This document shows positions 25,984 through 34,020 of a stretch of 64,000 nt of DNA, one piece after another. Source of the stretch: Streptomyces sp. NBC_01471. GTDB lineage: Bacteria > Actinomycetota > Actinomycetes > Streptomycetales > Streptomycetaceae. Each line of letters opens with the position of its first letter. The first letter of the stretch is position 1. The notes below the pieces were generated by a model. The model saw nothing but the letters and a program-made list of their open reading frames with translations. It had not been told where the DNA came from and did not search any database. The stretch spans positions 7,743,501 through 7,807,500 of the forward strand of contig NZ_CP109450.1 in assembly GCF_041438865.1 (NCBI RefSeq), written 5' to 3'. Position numbers and translations under genes: made by a program.

Positions 25984-27006
25984 ATGCCCTACTCGGACAC
26001 GCTCGACATCCGCGTCACCGACTCCTCGCTGCGTGACGGATCGCACGCCATGCGCCACCAGTTCACCGAGGAGCACGTACGGTCGGTCGTCACCGCACTC
26101 GACGGCGCCGGGGTTCCCGTCATCGAGGTCACGCACGGCGACGGACTCGGCGGATCCTCCTTCACCTACGGCTTCTCCGCCACCCCCGAACAGAACCTCA
26201 TCAAGGCCGCCGTGGAAACGGCGCGGCAGGCCCGGATCGCCTTCCTGATGCTCCCCGGACTCGGCGTCAAGGACGACATCCGCGCCGCCCACGCCAACGG
26301 CGCCGCCATCTGCCGCATCGCCACGCACTGCACCGAGGCGGACATCTCCGTCCAGCACTTCGGGCTGGCCCGCGACATGGGCCTGGAGACCGTCGGCTTC
26401 CTGATGATGGCGCACTCCACTCCACCCGAAGCGCTGGCCCGGCAGGGCCGCATCATGGCCGACGCGGGCTGCCAGTGCGTGTACGTGGTCGACTCGGCCG
26501 GCGCCATGGTCATGGACGACGTGACCGACCGGGTCGCCGCACTCGTCGCCGAACTCGGCGACGACGCACAGGTCGGCTTCCACGGCCACGAGAACCTCGC
26601 ACTCGGCACCGGCAACTCGATCGCCGCGATCCGGGCCGGAGCGCTCCAGATCGACGGCTCGACACGGCGGCTCGGTGCCGGAGCGGGCAACACGGCCGTG
26701 GAGGCGCTCGTCGCCGTCTGCGCCAAGATGGGCATCCGCACCGGCATCGACGTCCTCAAGATCATCGACGCGGCCGAGGACGCCGTCCGCCCCGTGATGG
26801 ACGACGAGTGCCGGCTCGACCGGCTCGCCCTGCTGATGGGGCACGCGGGGGTCTACTCCAGCTTCCTCAAGCACGCCTACCGCCAGGCCGAGCGGTACGG
26901 CGTCTCCGGCGCCGAGATCCTGCTGCGCGCGGGCGAGCGGAAGCTCGTCGGCGGCCAGGAGGACCAGCTCATCGACATCGCCCTCGAACTCTCGGCCGGA
27001 CGCTGA
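25984..27006 (+). CDS. hsaF: 4-hydroxy-2-oxovalerate/hexanoate aldolase
   Basis: A 340-residue DmpG/BphI-type aldolase: N-terminal HMGL-like TIM barrel with the metal and substrate region TDSSLRDGSHAMRHQ, the metal ligands in GFHGHENLALG, and the C-terminal communication domain that binds the dehydrogenase. It splits a 4-hydroxy-2-oxo acid into pyruvate and an aldehyde handed to HsaG. SD GAGGAG precedes the ATG. The strict hsaG-hsaF coupling here (10-base gap) fits the obligate complex of this family. Confidence 0.91.
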   Translation: MPYSDTLDIRVTDSSLRDGSHAMRHQFTEEHVRSVVTALDGAGVPVIEVTHGDGLGGSSFTYGFSATPEQNLIKAAVETARQARIAFLMLPGLGVKDDIRAAHANGAAICRIATHCTEADISVQHFGLARDMGLETVGFLMMAHSTPPEALARQGRIMADAGCQCVYVVDSAGAMVMDDVTDRVAALVAELGDDAQVGFHGHENLALGTGNSIAAIRAGALQIDGSTRRLGAGAGNTAVEALVAVCAKMGIRTGIDVLKIIDAAEDAVRPVMDDECRLDRLALLMGHAGVYSSFLKHAYRQAERYGVSGAEILLRAGERKLVGGQEDQLIDIALELSAGR

Positions 27007-27064
27007 CACGGATCCCCCCCCCGCAGCCGGCCCCGATGCGACACCACCACCAAGGAGGCACAAG

Positions 27065-28201
27065 ATGACCGCAGCAAGCGAAGAGGTCCGCGTCATTGAG
27101 GCGGCCGCGCCGCCCACCCGCTTCGCGCGGGGCTGGCACTGCCTCGGCCTCGCCGACTCCTTCAAGGACGGGGAGCCGCACGAGATCGAGGCGTTCGGCA
27201 CCCGGCTCGTGGTCTTCCAGGGCCAGGACGACGGTGAGCTGCACGTCCTCAACGCGTACTGCCCGCACATGGGCGGCAACCTCGCCCAGGGCACGGTCAA
27301 GGGCGACGCGGTCGCCTGCCCCTTCCACGACTGGCGCTGGTCGGGCAACGGCCGCTGCGCGGGAATCCCCTACGCGCGCCGGGTGCCGCCGCGGGCCCGC
27401 ACCCGGGCCTGGACCACCGTGGAGGAGAACAAGCAGCTCTTCGTCTGGCACGACCCCGAGGGGAAGCCGCCGCCGCCCGGCGTCAGCATCCCCCGGATCG
27501 AAGGGGTCTTCAGCGACGAGTGGAGCGACTGGAGCTGGAACGTCCTGCGGGTGGAGAACTCCAACTGCCGCGAGATCGTGGACAACGTCGTCGACATGGC
27601 GCACTTCTTCTACGTGCACTACTGCTTCCCGACGTACTTCAAGAACGTCTTCGAAGGCCACACCGCCACCCAGTACATGGAGAGTTCACCCCGAGGTGAC
27701 GTCGACCTCGGCACCCTCAGCACCGAGGGCGTGCTCCGCTCCGACGCCTCGTACCACGGCCCCTCGTACATGATCGACTACATGTGGAGCGACGTCGGCG
27801 CGGACGTGGACATGGAGAGCGTGCTGATCAACTGCCACTATCCGATCGACTCGGACAGCTTCCTGCTGATGTACGGAGCGATCGTCAAGAAGCTGCCCGG
27901 GATGACGGACGAGCAGGCGGCGGACGCGGCGCGGCTCACGTCGGACGGCCTTGCCGTCGGCTTCGAGCAGGACGTGCACATCTGGAAGAACAAGACCCGC
28001 ATCGACAACCCCCTCCTCTCGGAGGAGGACGGCCCGGTCTACCAACTGCGCCGCTGGTACGAGCAGTTCTATGTGAACGCGGGCGACGTCAAGGACGAGA
28101 TGACCCAGCGCTTCGAGTTCGAGATCGACACCGCCCGTGCCACCGCCGCGTGGCAGCGCGAGGTCGACGAGAACGTGGCGCGCCACCGGAGCGAGGGCTG
28201 A
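27065..28201 (+). CDS. kshA: 3-ketosteroid 9-alpha-hydroxylase, oxygenase component
   Basis: A 378-residue Rieske oxygenase. Rieske cluster ligands are C66/H68 (CPH) and C85/H88 (CPFH). The mononuclear iron site follows NVVDMAHFFYVHY, with H180 and H185 as ligands; positions match those of mycobacterial KshA. It hydroxylates C9 of 3-ketosteroids such as ADD; combined with a delta-1 double bond this opens ring B. Electrons come from KshB, encoded two genes down. GGAGG precedes the ATG. The 58-base gap to hsaF contains a run of nine C. Confidence 0.92.
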   Translation: MTAASEEVRVIEAAAPPTRFARGWHCLGLADSFKDGEPHEIEAFGTRLVVFQGQDDGELHVLNAYCPHMGGNLAQGTVKGDAVACPFHDWRWSGNGRCAGIPYARRVPPRARTRAWTTVEENKQLFVWHDPEGKPPPPGVSIPRIEGVFSDEWSDWSWNVLRVENSNCREIVDNVVDMAHFFYVHYCFPTYFKNVFEGHTATQYMESSPRGDVDLGTLSTEGVLRSDASYHGPSYMIDYMWSDVGADVDMESVLINCHYPIDSDSFLLMYGAIVKKLPGMTDEQAADAARLTSDGLAVGFEQDVHIWKNKTRIDNPLLSEEDGPVYQLRRWYEQFYVNAGDVKDEMTQRFEFEIDTARATAAWQREVDENVARHRSEG

Positions 28202-28202
28202 C

Positions 28203-28403
28203 ATGACACCGGTCGAGTGCGCGGCCTGCGGCAACCAGGTCCTGTGCGAGAAGTTCTCCATGGCCCACACCTCCGTGCAGTGGACGGCCGACGCGGCGGC
28301 GGTCTGCGCCGAGTACCAGGACCGGATGCGCACCTGCGCGTCCCTGCGCGACAGCATCGACCGCGCCGTCGGCGACGGACGGCTGGCGGTGGCCGATGCC
28401 TGA
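28203..28403 (+). CDS. Small cysteine-rich protein between kshA and kshB
   Basis: A 66-residue protein, not recognised. It begins one base after the kshA stop and overlaps kshB by eight bases, so it is translated with both. Cys at residues 6, 9, 15, 35 and 45 and His 22 (CAACGNQVLC then FSMAHTSVQW) suggest a bound metal, zinc or an Fe-S cluster; the spacing fits no standard ferredoxin. Codon use is normal for the genome. It may be an assembly factor or electron-transfer accessory of the KshAB monooxygenase, but this is inference from position only. Confidence 0.75.
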   Translation: MTPVECAACGNQVLCEKFSMAHTSVQWTADAAAVCAEYQDRMRTCASLRDSIDRAVGDGRLAVADA

Positions 28404-29448
28404 GCTGCCCCAGGTGCCTTCGGCCCGTACGCACCGGGTCCGGGTCACCGCGGTGGTGGCCGAGACGGCCGACGCGTACTCCTTCGTCCTGGACCCGGCC
28501 GACGGCGTACTCGCCTACCGTCCCGGCCAGTTCCTGACGCTGCGACTGCCGGGTCCCGGCGGGGGAGTGGCCGCACGGTGCTACTCCCTCGCCAGCTCCC
28601 CGCACTCCGGCGAACCGATGAAGATCACGGTGAAGCGGGTGGCGGGCGGCCACGGCTCCAACTGGCTCTGCGACCACATCGGCGAGGGGGACGAACTGGA
28701 GGTGCTGCCCCCGGCCGGCACCTTCGGCTCCGGCCCGCTGGACGGCGATCTGCTGCTGGCGGCCGCGGGCAGCGGCATCACCCCGGTGATCTCCCTCGCC
28801 AAGGCGGCACTGGCCGGGGGCCGGGGACGCGTCGTGCTCCTGTACGCCAACCGCGACGAGACCTCGGTGATCTTCCGGGAGGAACTCCGGAGGCTCGCCG
28901 AGGCCCATCCAAGGCGGCTTCTGGTCCTGCACTGGCTGGAGACGCTCGACGGCCTGCCGGCCGCGGACCGGCTCGCCGGGCTCCTGGAGCCCTACGCCGG
29001 CCACCGCGCGTACCTCTGCGGACCCGCGCCCTTCATGGACGCGGTGGACGCCGCCCTCCGCGCCGCTGGAGCCGCCCCCGCCGCCATCCACCGGGAACGG
29101 TTCTTCTCCCTCACCGGGGACGTCTTCCGTACGGTCCCGGTGGAGCCCGCGGAGTCCGCCGGGCCGGACGGCGAAGGCGCCCTGGCGGTGGTCGAGCTGG
29201 ACGGCGAGACCCACCAGGTGGCGTGGGGAGCCACCACCCCGCTGCTGGACGCCCTGCTCGCCGCCGGGATCGACGCCCCGTACTCCTGCCGGGAGGGCTC
29301 CTGCGCCGCCTGCGCCTGCCGGGTGGTCGAGGGGGAGGTCACCGTGGTCCGCGACGACGTCCTGGACGACCAGGACCGTGCGGACGGCTACATCCTGGCC
29401 TGCCAGGCGCTGCCGGCCAGTGAGCGGATCAGCATCAGCTACTCCTGA
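28396..29448 (+). CDS. kshB: 3-ketosteroid 9-alpha-hydroxylase, reductase component
   Basis: A 350-residue class IA reductase. FAD domain (about residues 10-110, RCYSLASSPHSG), NAD-binding domain (AAGSGITPVISLAK and YLCGPAPFMDAV), and a C-terminal plant-type [2Fe-2S] ferredoxin domain with Cys cluster CREGSCAACAC and a final Cys in ILACQA. It moves electrons from NADH to the KshA Rieske centre. Same order as known KshB and PaaE-like reductases. Last gene of the hsaE operon; convergent with the IclR gene. Confidence 0.9.
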   Translation: MPELPQVPSARTHRVRVTAVVAETADAYSFVLDPADGVLAYRPGQFLTLRLPGPGGGVAARCYSLASSPHSGEPMKITVKRVAGGHGSNWLCDHIGEGDELEVLPPAGTFGSGPLDGDLLLAAAGSGITPVISLAKAALAGGRGRVVLLYANRDETSVIFREELRRLAEAHPRRLLVLHWLETLDGLPAADRLAGLLEPYAGHRAYLCGPAPFMDAVDAALRAAGAAPAAIHRERFFSLTGDVFRTVPVEPAESAGPDGEGALAVVELDGETHQVAWGATTPLLDALLAAGIDAPYSCREGSCAACACRVVEGEVTVVRDDVLDDQDRADGYILACQALPASERISISYS

Positions 29449-29497
29449 CCTGCTGCTCCTGACCCGCTCTTCCTGATGCGGCCGGGGAAGTCCCGCC

Positions 29498-30367
29498 TCA
29501 CATCCAGTCGGCGAACCGCAGCCACGACATCATGTTGTCCATCTCGGCCGCGTCGATGGGCGTGGCCACCGCCGGCGCGGGGACGGGGGCGGTGGCCGCG
29601 GACGTCCGCGGCCGCGCCTCGGCGCGCCCCGGCCCGAAGAGCGAGCGCCACACCGCCCGGGACGTGGCCAGCACCACGGGGGCCAGCCGCTCCAGCTCGC
29701 GGTGTGTCCCGTTGCCGCAGAGCGACACCGAGGCGATGGCCCGGCCCGCGCCCCGCAGCGGCGCCGCCACGCAGGACACCCCCCGGAACGCCTCCTCGAC
29801 GTCGAAGGCCACGCCCCGGTCCCGGATCCGCGCCAGCTCCTGATGGAACGTCACCGGCCGGGTGATCGTGCGGGCCGTGCGCGGCCGCAGCCCCGCCCGC
29901 ACCGCCTCGGCGACGAGCGCCTCCTCGCTGAACGCGAGGATCGCCTTGCCGGTCCCCGTGCAGTACGCGGGCTGCCGGCCGCCCACCCGCGAGGGCACGC
30001 CCCCGTCCTGGGCGCCGCCGATGCGCTCCAGGTACACCACCTCGGGCCCGTCGAGCACGGCGAGGTGCGCCACGTGCCCGGTGGACTCGTGCAGCGCGTG
30101 CAGATGCGGCAGAGCCGCCCGGCGCAGCCGGTTGTGGTGCGAGGCCAGGGCGCCGAGCTCCAGCATCCGCATGCCGAGCCGGTAGTCGCGGCCCTCCCGG
30201 TCGAGCCAGCGCAGGCGGACGAGCTGATCGAGTATGCGGTGCACCGACGAGCGCGGAAGACCCGAGCGGTGCATCACATCGGTCAGCGTCAGCCGGGGTG
30301 CCGGGCCTTCGAACGCGCCCAGCACCAGGGCGGCCTTCTCCAACAGTGAGGGCGGCTGCTCTGCCAT
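29498..30367 (-). CDS. IclR family transcriptional regulator
   Basis: A 289-residue IclR regulator: winged HTH at residues about 8-65 (LTLTDVMHRSGLPRSSVHRI), then the GAF-like effector domain (VYLERIGG, GKAILAFS, SCVAAPLRG). An unusual Pro/Ala-rich linker and Met-rich tail follow. ATG at 30367 is chosen as the first start with a normal HTH N-terminus. It is divergent from hsaA with two inverted repeats between them, one of which recurs before hsaE. IclR proteins bind aromatic or related acids, so a ring-degradation intermediate is a likely effector. Known steroid regulators KstR/KstR2 are TetR proteins, so this would be a different control type. Confidence 0.88.
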   Translation of the reverse strand: MAEQPPSLLEKAALVLGAFEGPAPRLTLTDVMHRSGLPRSSVHRILDQLVRLRWLDREGRDYRLGMRMLELGALASHHNRLRRAALPHLHALHESTGHVAHLAVLDGPEVVYLERIGGAQDGGVPSRVGGRQPAYCTGTGKAILAFSEEALVAEAVRAGLRPRTARTITRPVTFHQELARIRDRGVAFDVEEAFRGVSCVAAPLRGAGRAIASVSLCGNGTHRELERLAPVVLATSRAVWRSLFGPGRAEARPRTSAATAPVPAPAVATPIDAAEMDNMMSWLRFADWM

Positions 30368-30385
30368 GCCGTGAGGCTTCCACGG

Positions 30386-30402
30386 TTCCCGCTCAGCGGG
30401 AA
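30386..30402. promoter_or_regulatory. Candidate IclR operator, copy B (hsaA-hsaB operon)
   Basis: TTCCCGCTCAGCGGGAA is a perfect inverted repeat (7-bp arms, 3-bp centre) 18 bases from the IclR start codon. Nearly identical copy at 24087-24103. Confidence 0.65.
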
Positions 30403-30407
30403 GAAGG

Positions 30408-30424
30408 TATTTCGTTTCGGAATA
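30408..30424. promoter_or_regulatory. Second inverted repeat in the iclR-hsaA intergenic region
   Basis: TATTTCGTTTCGGAATA: arms TATTTCG/CGGAATA with one mismatch around TTT. It overlaps the region expected for the -35 of the hsaA promoter (TAGGTT at 30434-30439 as a possible -10). AT-rich compared with its surroundings; size fits an IclR half of a double operator. Confidence 0.5.
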
Positions 30425-30476
30425 GTAAAAGCGTAGGTTCCTCGCATCCATCCAGGACGACCGAGAGGGGATGCGC

Positions 30477-31646
30477 ATGAGTGCCGACGAAGTCCTCGCC
30501 GCAGTGCGGGCCCTTGCCCCGACCCTGCGCGAGCGCGCCGCCGAGACCGAGGCGCTGCGCCGCGTGCCGGACACCTCCATCAAGGAACTCGCCGAGACCG
30601 GTTTCTTCCGGCTCCTCCAGCCCAAGGCGTACGGCGGCTACGCCGCACACCCCGCCGTCTTCTACAACGCCGTCAGAGAGATCGCCAGGGCCTGCGGGTC
30701 CACCGGCTGGGTCGCCTCCGTCGTCGGCGTCCACCCCTGGCACGTCGGGCTGTACGACCGGCGCGCCCAGGAAGAGGTGTGGGGCCCGGACGACCGGGTC
30801 CGCATCTGCTCCTCGTACGCCCCGACCGGCAAGGTCACCCCCGTCGACGGCGGCTTCCGCCTCTCCGGGCGCTGGCGCTTCTCCTCCGGCTGCGACCACG
30901 CCGACTGGGCGCTGCTCGGCGGCATCATCAACGACGCCGACGGCAAACCCGTCGACATGCGCACCTTCCTGGTGCCGCGCACCGAGTACCGCATCGACGA
31001 CGTCTGGGACACCGTCGGACTCCGCGGCAGCGGCAGCAACGACATCATCATCGAGGACGCGTACGTCCCCGACCACCGCGCCCTGAGCTTCGGACCGGTC
31101 ACCGCCCTGGAGGCCCCCGGGCGCCGGCACAACCCCGAACCGCTCTACCAACTGCCGTACGCCTCGGTCTTCACCACCACCATCTCCACCCCGGTGATCG
31201 GCATCGCCGAAGGCGCGTACGACAGCTACGTCGCCGCCACCCGCGAGCGGATACGCGTCTCGTACGGGCAGCAGGTCGCCGAGGACCCCTTCGCGCAGGT
31301 GCGCATCGCCCGCGCCGCCAGCGACATCGACGCCTCCTGGCTGCAGCTCGTCCGGAACATCACGGAGCTGTACGAGTGCGCCGAACGCGGCGAGGAACTG
31401 CCGACCGCGCTGCGCACCCGCACCCGCCGCGACCAGGTGCTCGCCACCGAGCGCGCGGTCGCCGCCGTCGACCTGCTGATGGAGAACGCCGGCGGCAGCG
31501 CCATGCGCACCGGCGGCAACGCGATCCAGCGCGCCTGGCGCGACGCCCACAACGCCCGCGGCCACGCCGCCAACGACCCCGAGCGCGCGCTCGTCCTCTT
31601 CGGCCGCGGAGCCCTCGGCCTCGACCCCCAGGACACGATGCTGTGA
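30477..31646 (+). CDS. hsaA: 3-HSA monooxygenase, oxygenase component
   Basis: A 389-residue flavin-dependent monooxygenase with the acyl-CoA dehydrogenase fold (SGRWRFSSGCDHADWALLGG, then GLRGSGSNDI), characteristic of HsaA/HpaB-type group D oxygenases. It adds a hydroxyl at C4 of 3-HSA (the seco-steroid phenol), giving the catechol 3,4-DHSA, using reduced flavin from HsaB. ATG 30477 is preferred to ATG 30471 because GAGAGGGG ends at 30470. Overlaps hsaD by four bases. Order hsaA-hsaD-hsaC-hsaB equals that of known steroid clusters. Confidence 0.91.
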   Translation: MSADEVLAAVRALAPTLRERAAETEALRRVPDTSIKELAETGFFRLLQPKAYGGYAAHPAVFYNAVREIARACGSTGWVASVVGVHPWHVGLYDRRAQEEVWGPDDRVRICSSYAPTGKVTPVDGGFRLSGRWRFSSGCDHADWALLGGIINDADGKPVDMRTFLVPRTEYRIDDVWDTVGLRGSGSNDIIIEDAYVPDHRALSFGPVTALEAPGRRHNPEPLYQLPYASVFTTTISTPVIGIAEGAYDSYVAATRERIRVSYGQQVAEDPFAQVRIARAASDIDASWLQLVRNITELYECAERGEELPTALRTRTRRDQVLATERAVAAVDLLMENAGGSAMRTGGNAIQRAWRDAHNARGHAANDPERALVLFGRGALGLDPQDTML

Positions 31647-32503
31647 TCGACCACGACTCCACCTCGCGCACCGCCAAGGCCGCCGGACTCAGCATCCACT
31701 ACCACGAGGCCGGGCCCGCCGACCCCGGCGCACCCGTCGTGATCATGCTGCACGGCGGCGGCCCCGGCGCCTCCGGCTGGTCCAACTTCGGCGGCAACCT
31801 GCCGGTCTTCGCCGAGCACTTCCGCACGCTCCTCGTCGACCAGCCCTGCTTCGGCGCATCCGACAAGCCCGAACTCGACCAGGACTTCTTCAGCTACAGC
31901 GCGGACGCCGTGGCCGCCCTGATGGATGAACTGGGCATCGCCCGCGCCCACTTCATCGGGAACTCGCTCGGCGGCGGCACCTCCGTGCGGATGGCGCTCA
32001 ACCATCCGGAGAAGGTGGACAAGCTGCTGCTGATGGGGCCCGGCGGGATCTCCCTCAACCTCTTCGCCGCCGACCCCACCGAAGGCATCAAGCGGCTCTT
32101 CGAGTTCAGCGCGGCCGCCGAGCCGACCAAGGACCAGCTGCGCACCTTCCTGACCACACTCGCCTACGACCCGGCGATCGTCACCGACGAACTGATCGAG
32201 GAGCGCTGGGCCCAGGCCACCGGCCCCGGCGCCAAGCTCGGCAACGCACGGATGGCCGCGTCCTTCGCCAACCCGGCCTGGCAGCAGGACACCATGCTGT
32301 GGCGCGAGGCCCACCGCATCACCGCACCCGTGCTGCTCACCTGGGGCCGCGAGGACCGCGCCAACCCGCTCGACGGCGCACTGGTGGCGCTCAAGGCGAT
32401 CCCCGACGCCCGGCTCCATGTCTTCCCGCACTGCGGCCACTGGGCGCAGACCGAACAGGCCGACGAGTTCAACCGGCTCGCCGTCGACTTCTTCACGCAC
32501 TGA
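31643..32503 (+). CDS. hsaD: 4,5-9,10-diseco-steroid (DSHA) hydrolase
   Basis: A 286-residue meta-cleavage-product hydrolase of the alpha/beta-hydrolase fold. Oxyanion region LHGGGPGASGWSNF, nucleophile elbow GNSLGGG, catalytic Asp in WGREDRANP and His in HCGHWAQTE. It hydrolyses the C-C bond of the ring A cleavage product, releasing DOHNAA (HIP precursor) and a 2-hydroxyhexadienoate for HsaE. GTG start overlaps the hsaA stop. Confidence 0.9.
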   Translation: MIDHDSTSRTAKAAGLSIHYHEAGPADPGAPVVIMLHGGGPGASGWSNFGGNLPVFAEHFRTLLVDQPCFGASDKPELDQDFFSYSADAVAALMDELGIARAHFIGNSLGGGTSVRMALNHPEKVDKLLLMGPGGISLNLFAADPTEGIKRLFEFSAAAEPTKDQLRTFLTTLAYDPAIVTDELIEERWAQATGPGAKLGNARMAASFANPAWQQDTMLWREAHRITAPVLLTWGREDRANPLDGALVALKAIPDARLHVFPHCGHWAQTEQADEFNRLAVDFFTH

Positions 32504-32517
32504 GAGGCACCTGGTTC

Positions 32518-33411
32518 ATGGATATACGCGCTCTGGGCTATCTGCGTCTGGAAACCGCCGGGTTCGATGAGTGGCGTGCCTTCACGCTCGACGTCCTCGG
32601 CATGATCGAGGCGCCCGGCTCGACCGAGGACACCCTGCGGCTGCGGCTCGACGACCGCGCGCACCGCATCACCATCGTGCGCGGCGCCACCGACCGGCTG
32701 CTGGCCGCCGGCTGGGAGGTGCGCGACGCCGCAGCGCTCGCCGCCGCCCGCACGGAGCTCACGGCGGCCGGAGTCGAGGTCGAGGACGCCAAGCCCGACG
32801 AGCTCGCCGACCGGCGGGTGCGGGGCATGTTCCACTGCCAGGACCCGGCGGGCAACCAGCTGGAGATCTTCTGGGGCCAGGCACAGGACCACACCCCGGC
32901 CGTCACCCCGTACGGCAACCGCTTCGTCACCGGCGACCTGGGCCTCGGCCATGTGGTGCTCCCCGCCCCCGCCATCGAGGAGGCGTACGACTTCTACGAG
33001 GGGCTCCTCGGTTTCACCCTGCGCGACTCGATGCGGCTGCCCGCCGCGATCGTGCCGGGCGGCGCCCCCGACCGTGACGTCCACTGGATGCACTTCATGG
33101 GGTGCAACCCCCGCCACCACAGCCTGGGCCTCTACCCGGGCCTGATGGCGCCCGGCATCGTGCACTTCATGGTCGAGGTGGCCACGCTCGACGACGTGGG
33201 GCGTGGTTACGACCGCCTCCACGCGGCCGGCATCCCCGTCGCCTCCACCCTCGGCCGGCACACCAACGACCTGATGGTGTCCTTCTACGCGCAGGCACCC
33301 GGCGGCTTCCAGGTCGAGTACGGCACCGAGGGCCGCCTCGTCGACGACGCCACCTGGGTCGCCAAGGAGATGACCGCCGACAGCTTCTGGGGCCACCAGT
33401 GGAACGGCTGA
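32518..33411 (+). CDS. hsaC: 3,4-DHSA extradiol dioxygenase
   Basis: A 297-residue type I extradiol dioxygenase with two VOC domains. Expected Fe(II) ligands are H145 (LGHVV), H216 (IVHFMVEV) and E267 (FQVEYG); the acid-base histidine lies in NPRHHSLGL. It opens ring A of the seco-steroid catechol between C4 and C5. Starts 14 bases after hsaD; its end overlaps the hsaB start by 13 bases. Biphenyl dioxygenase BphC is a close relative in family terms; the neighbours make HsaC the better name. Confidence 0.9.
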   Translation: MDIRALGYLRLETAGFDEWRAFTLDVLGMIEAPGSTEDTLRLRLDDRAHRITIVRGATDRLLAAGWEVRDAAALAAARTELTAAGVEVEDAKPDELADRRVRGMFHCQDPAGNQLEIFWGQAQDHTPAVTPYGNRFVTGDLGLGHVVLPAPAIEEAYDFYEGLLGFTLRDSMRLPAAIVPGGAPDRDVHWMHFMGCNPRHHSLGLYPGLMAPGIVHFMVEVATLDDVGRGYDRLHAAGIPVASTLGRHTNDLMVSFYAQAPGGFQVEYGTEGRLVDDATWVAKEMTADSFWGHQWNG

Positions 33412-33896
33412 CGGAGCAGGTCGCCCCGGCCGGCTTCCGGGAGGTGCTCGGCCGGTTCGCGAGCGGCATCACGGTCGTCGCGTCCGCCGACGGCGAGGGG
33501 AGGCCGGTGGGCCTGGCCTGCCAGTCCTTCGCCTCGCTCTCCCTCGACCCGCCGCTGGTCATGCTCTGCGTCGGGAAGGCGTCGACCAGCTGGCCGCAGG
33601 TCGCGCGCACCGGGCGTTTCGCCGTCAGCGTCCTCGCCGAGGAGCAGCGCGAGGTCTGCGCCGCCCTCGGCGGACGCGGGGGCGACAAGTTCGACGGCGT
33701 CGGCTGGACGGTGTCGGAGCACGGCACCGTACGGATCGACGGCGCCCTGGCCACCGTGGACTGCGCGCTGCACAGCGTCCAGGAGGCGGGCGACCACCTG
33801 GTCGTCACCGGCGAGGTGCTCGAACTCGTCGCCAGGCCGGACGGATCGCCCCTGCTCTACTTCGGCAGCGCCTACGCGGCAGGTGACTTCCGATGA
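33399..33896 (+). CDS. hsaB: Flavin reductase component of 3-HSA monooxygenase
   Basis: A 165-residue flavin reductase (FREVLGRFASGITVVAS, GLACQSFASLSLDPPLVM, GRFAVSVLAEEQ). It supplies reduced FMN to HsaA. GTG at 33399 overlaps the hsaC end by 13 bases. It is a paralogue of the flavin reductase at 17933-18487; the two share most of the conserved segments, but this one has no antisense tail. Confidence 0.88.
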   Translation: MERLTEQVAPAGFREVLGRFASGITVVASADGEGRPVGLACQSFASLSLDPPLVMLCVGKASTSWPQVARTGRFAVSVLAEEQREVCAALGGRGGDKFDGVGWTVSEHGTVRIDGALATVDCALHSVQEAGDHLVVTGEVLELVARPDGSPLLYFGSAYAAGDFR

Positions 33897-33906
33897 ACCC
33901 CGGCGC

Positions 33907-34003
33907 GTGGTCCGGCGGCGCGGAGCGGCCGGACAGCCGCCCCCGCCCGCCGCGGACCACAGCCGTGAAACGTGACCGGGCGCCGGCGCCGACCGGCGCC
34001 CGG
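33907..34003 (+). terminator. Two back-to-back hairpins between hsaB and kstD
   Basis: The first pairs GTGGTCCG (33907-33914) with CGGACCAC (33953-33960). The second is an 11-bp perfect stem, CCGGGCGCCGG (33976-33986) with CCGGCGCCCGG (33993-34003), and a 6-base loop. They fill the only sizeable gap of the hsa operon and could partly terminate or protect the upstream mRNA. Confidence 0.5.
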
Positions 34004-34020
34004 CCGGAGAGGACCGCCCC

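Noticed and set aside
27015..27023. Run of nine C between hsaF and kshA as frameshift signal
   Set aside because: It lies outside both coding regions, so no effect on either protein.
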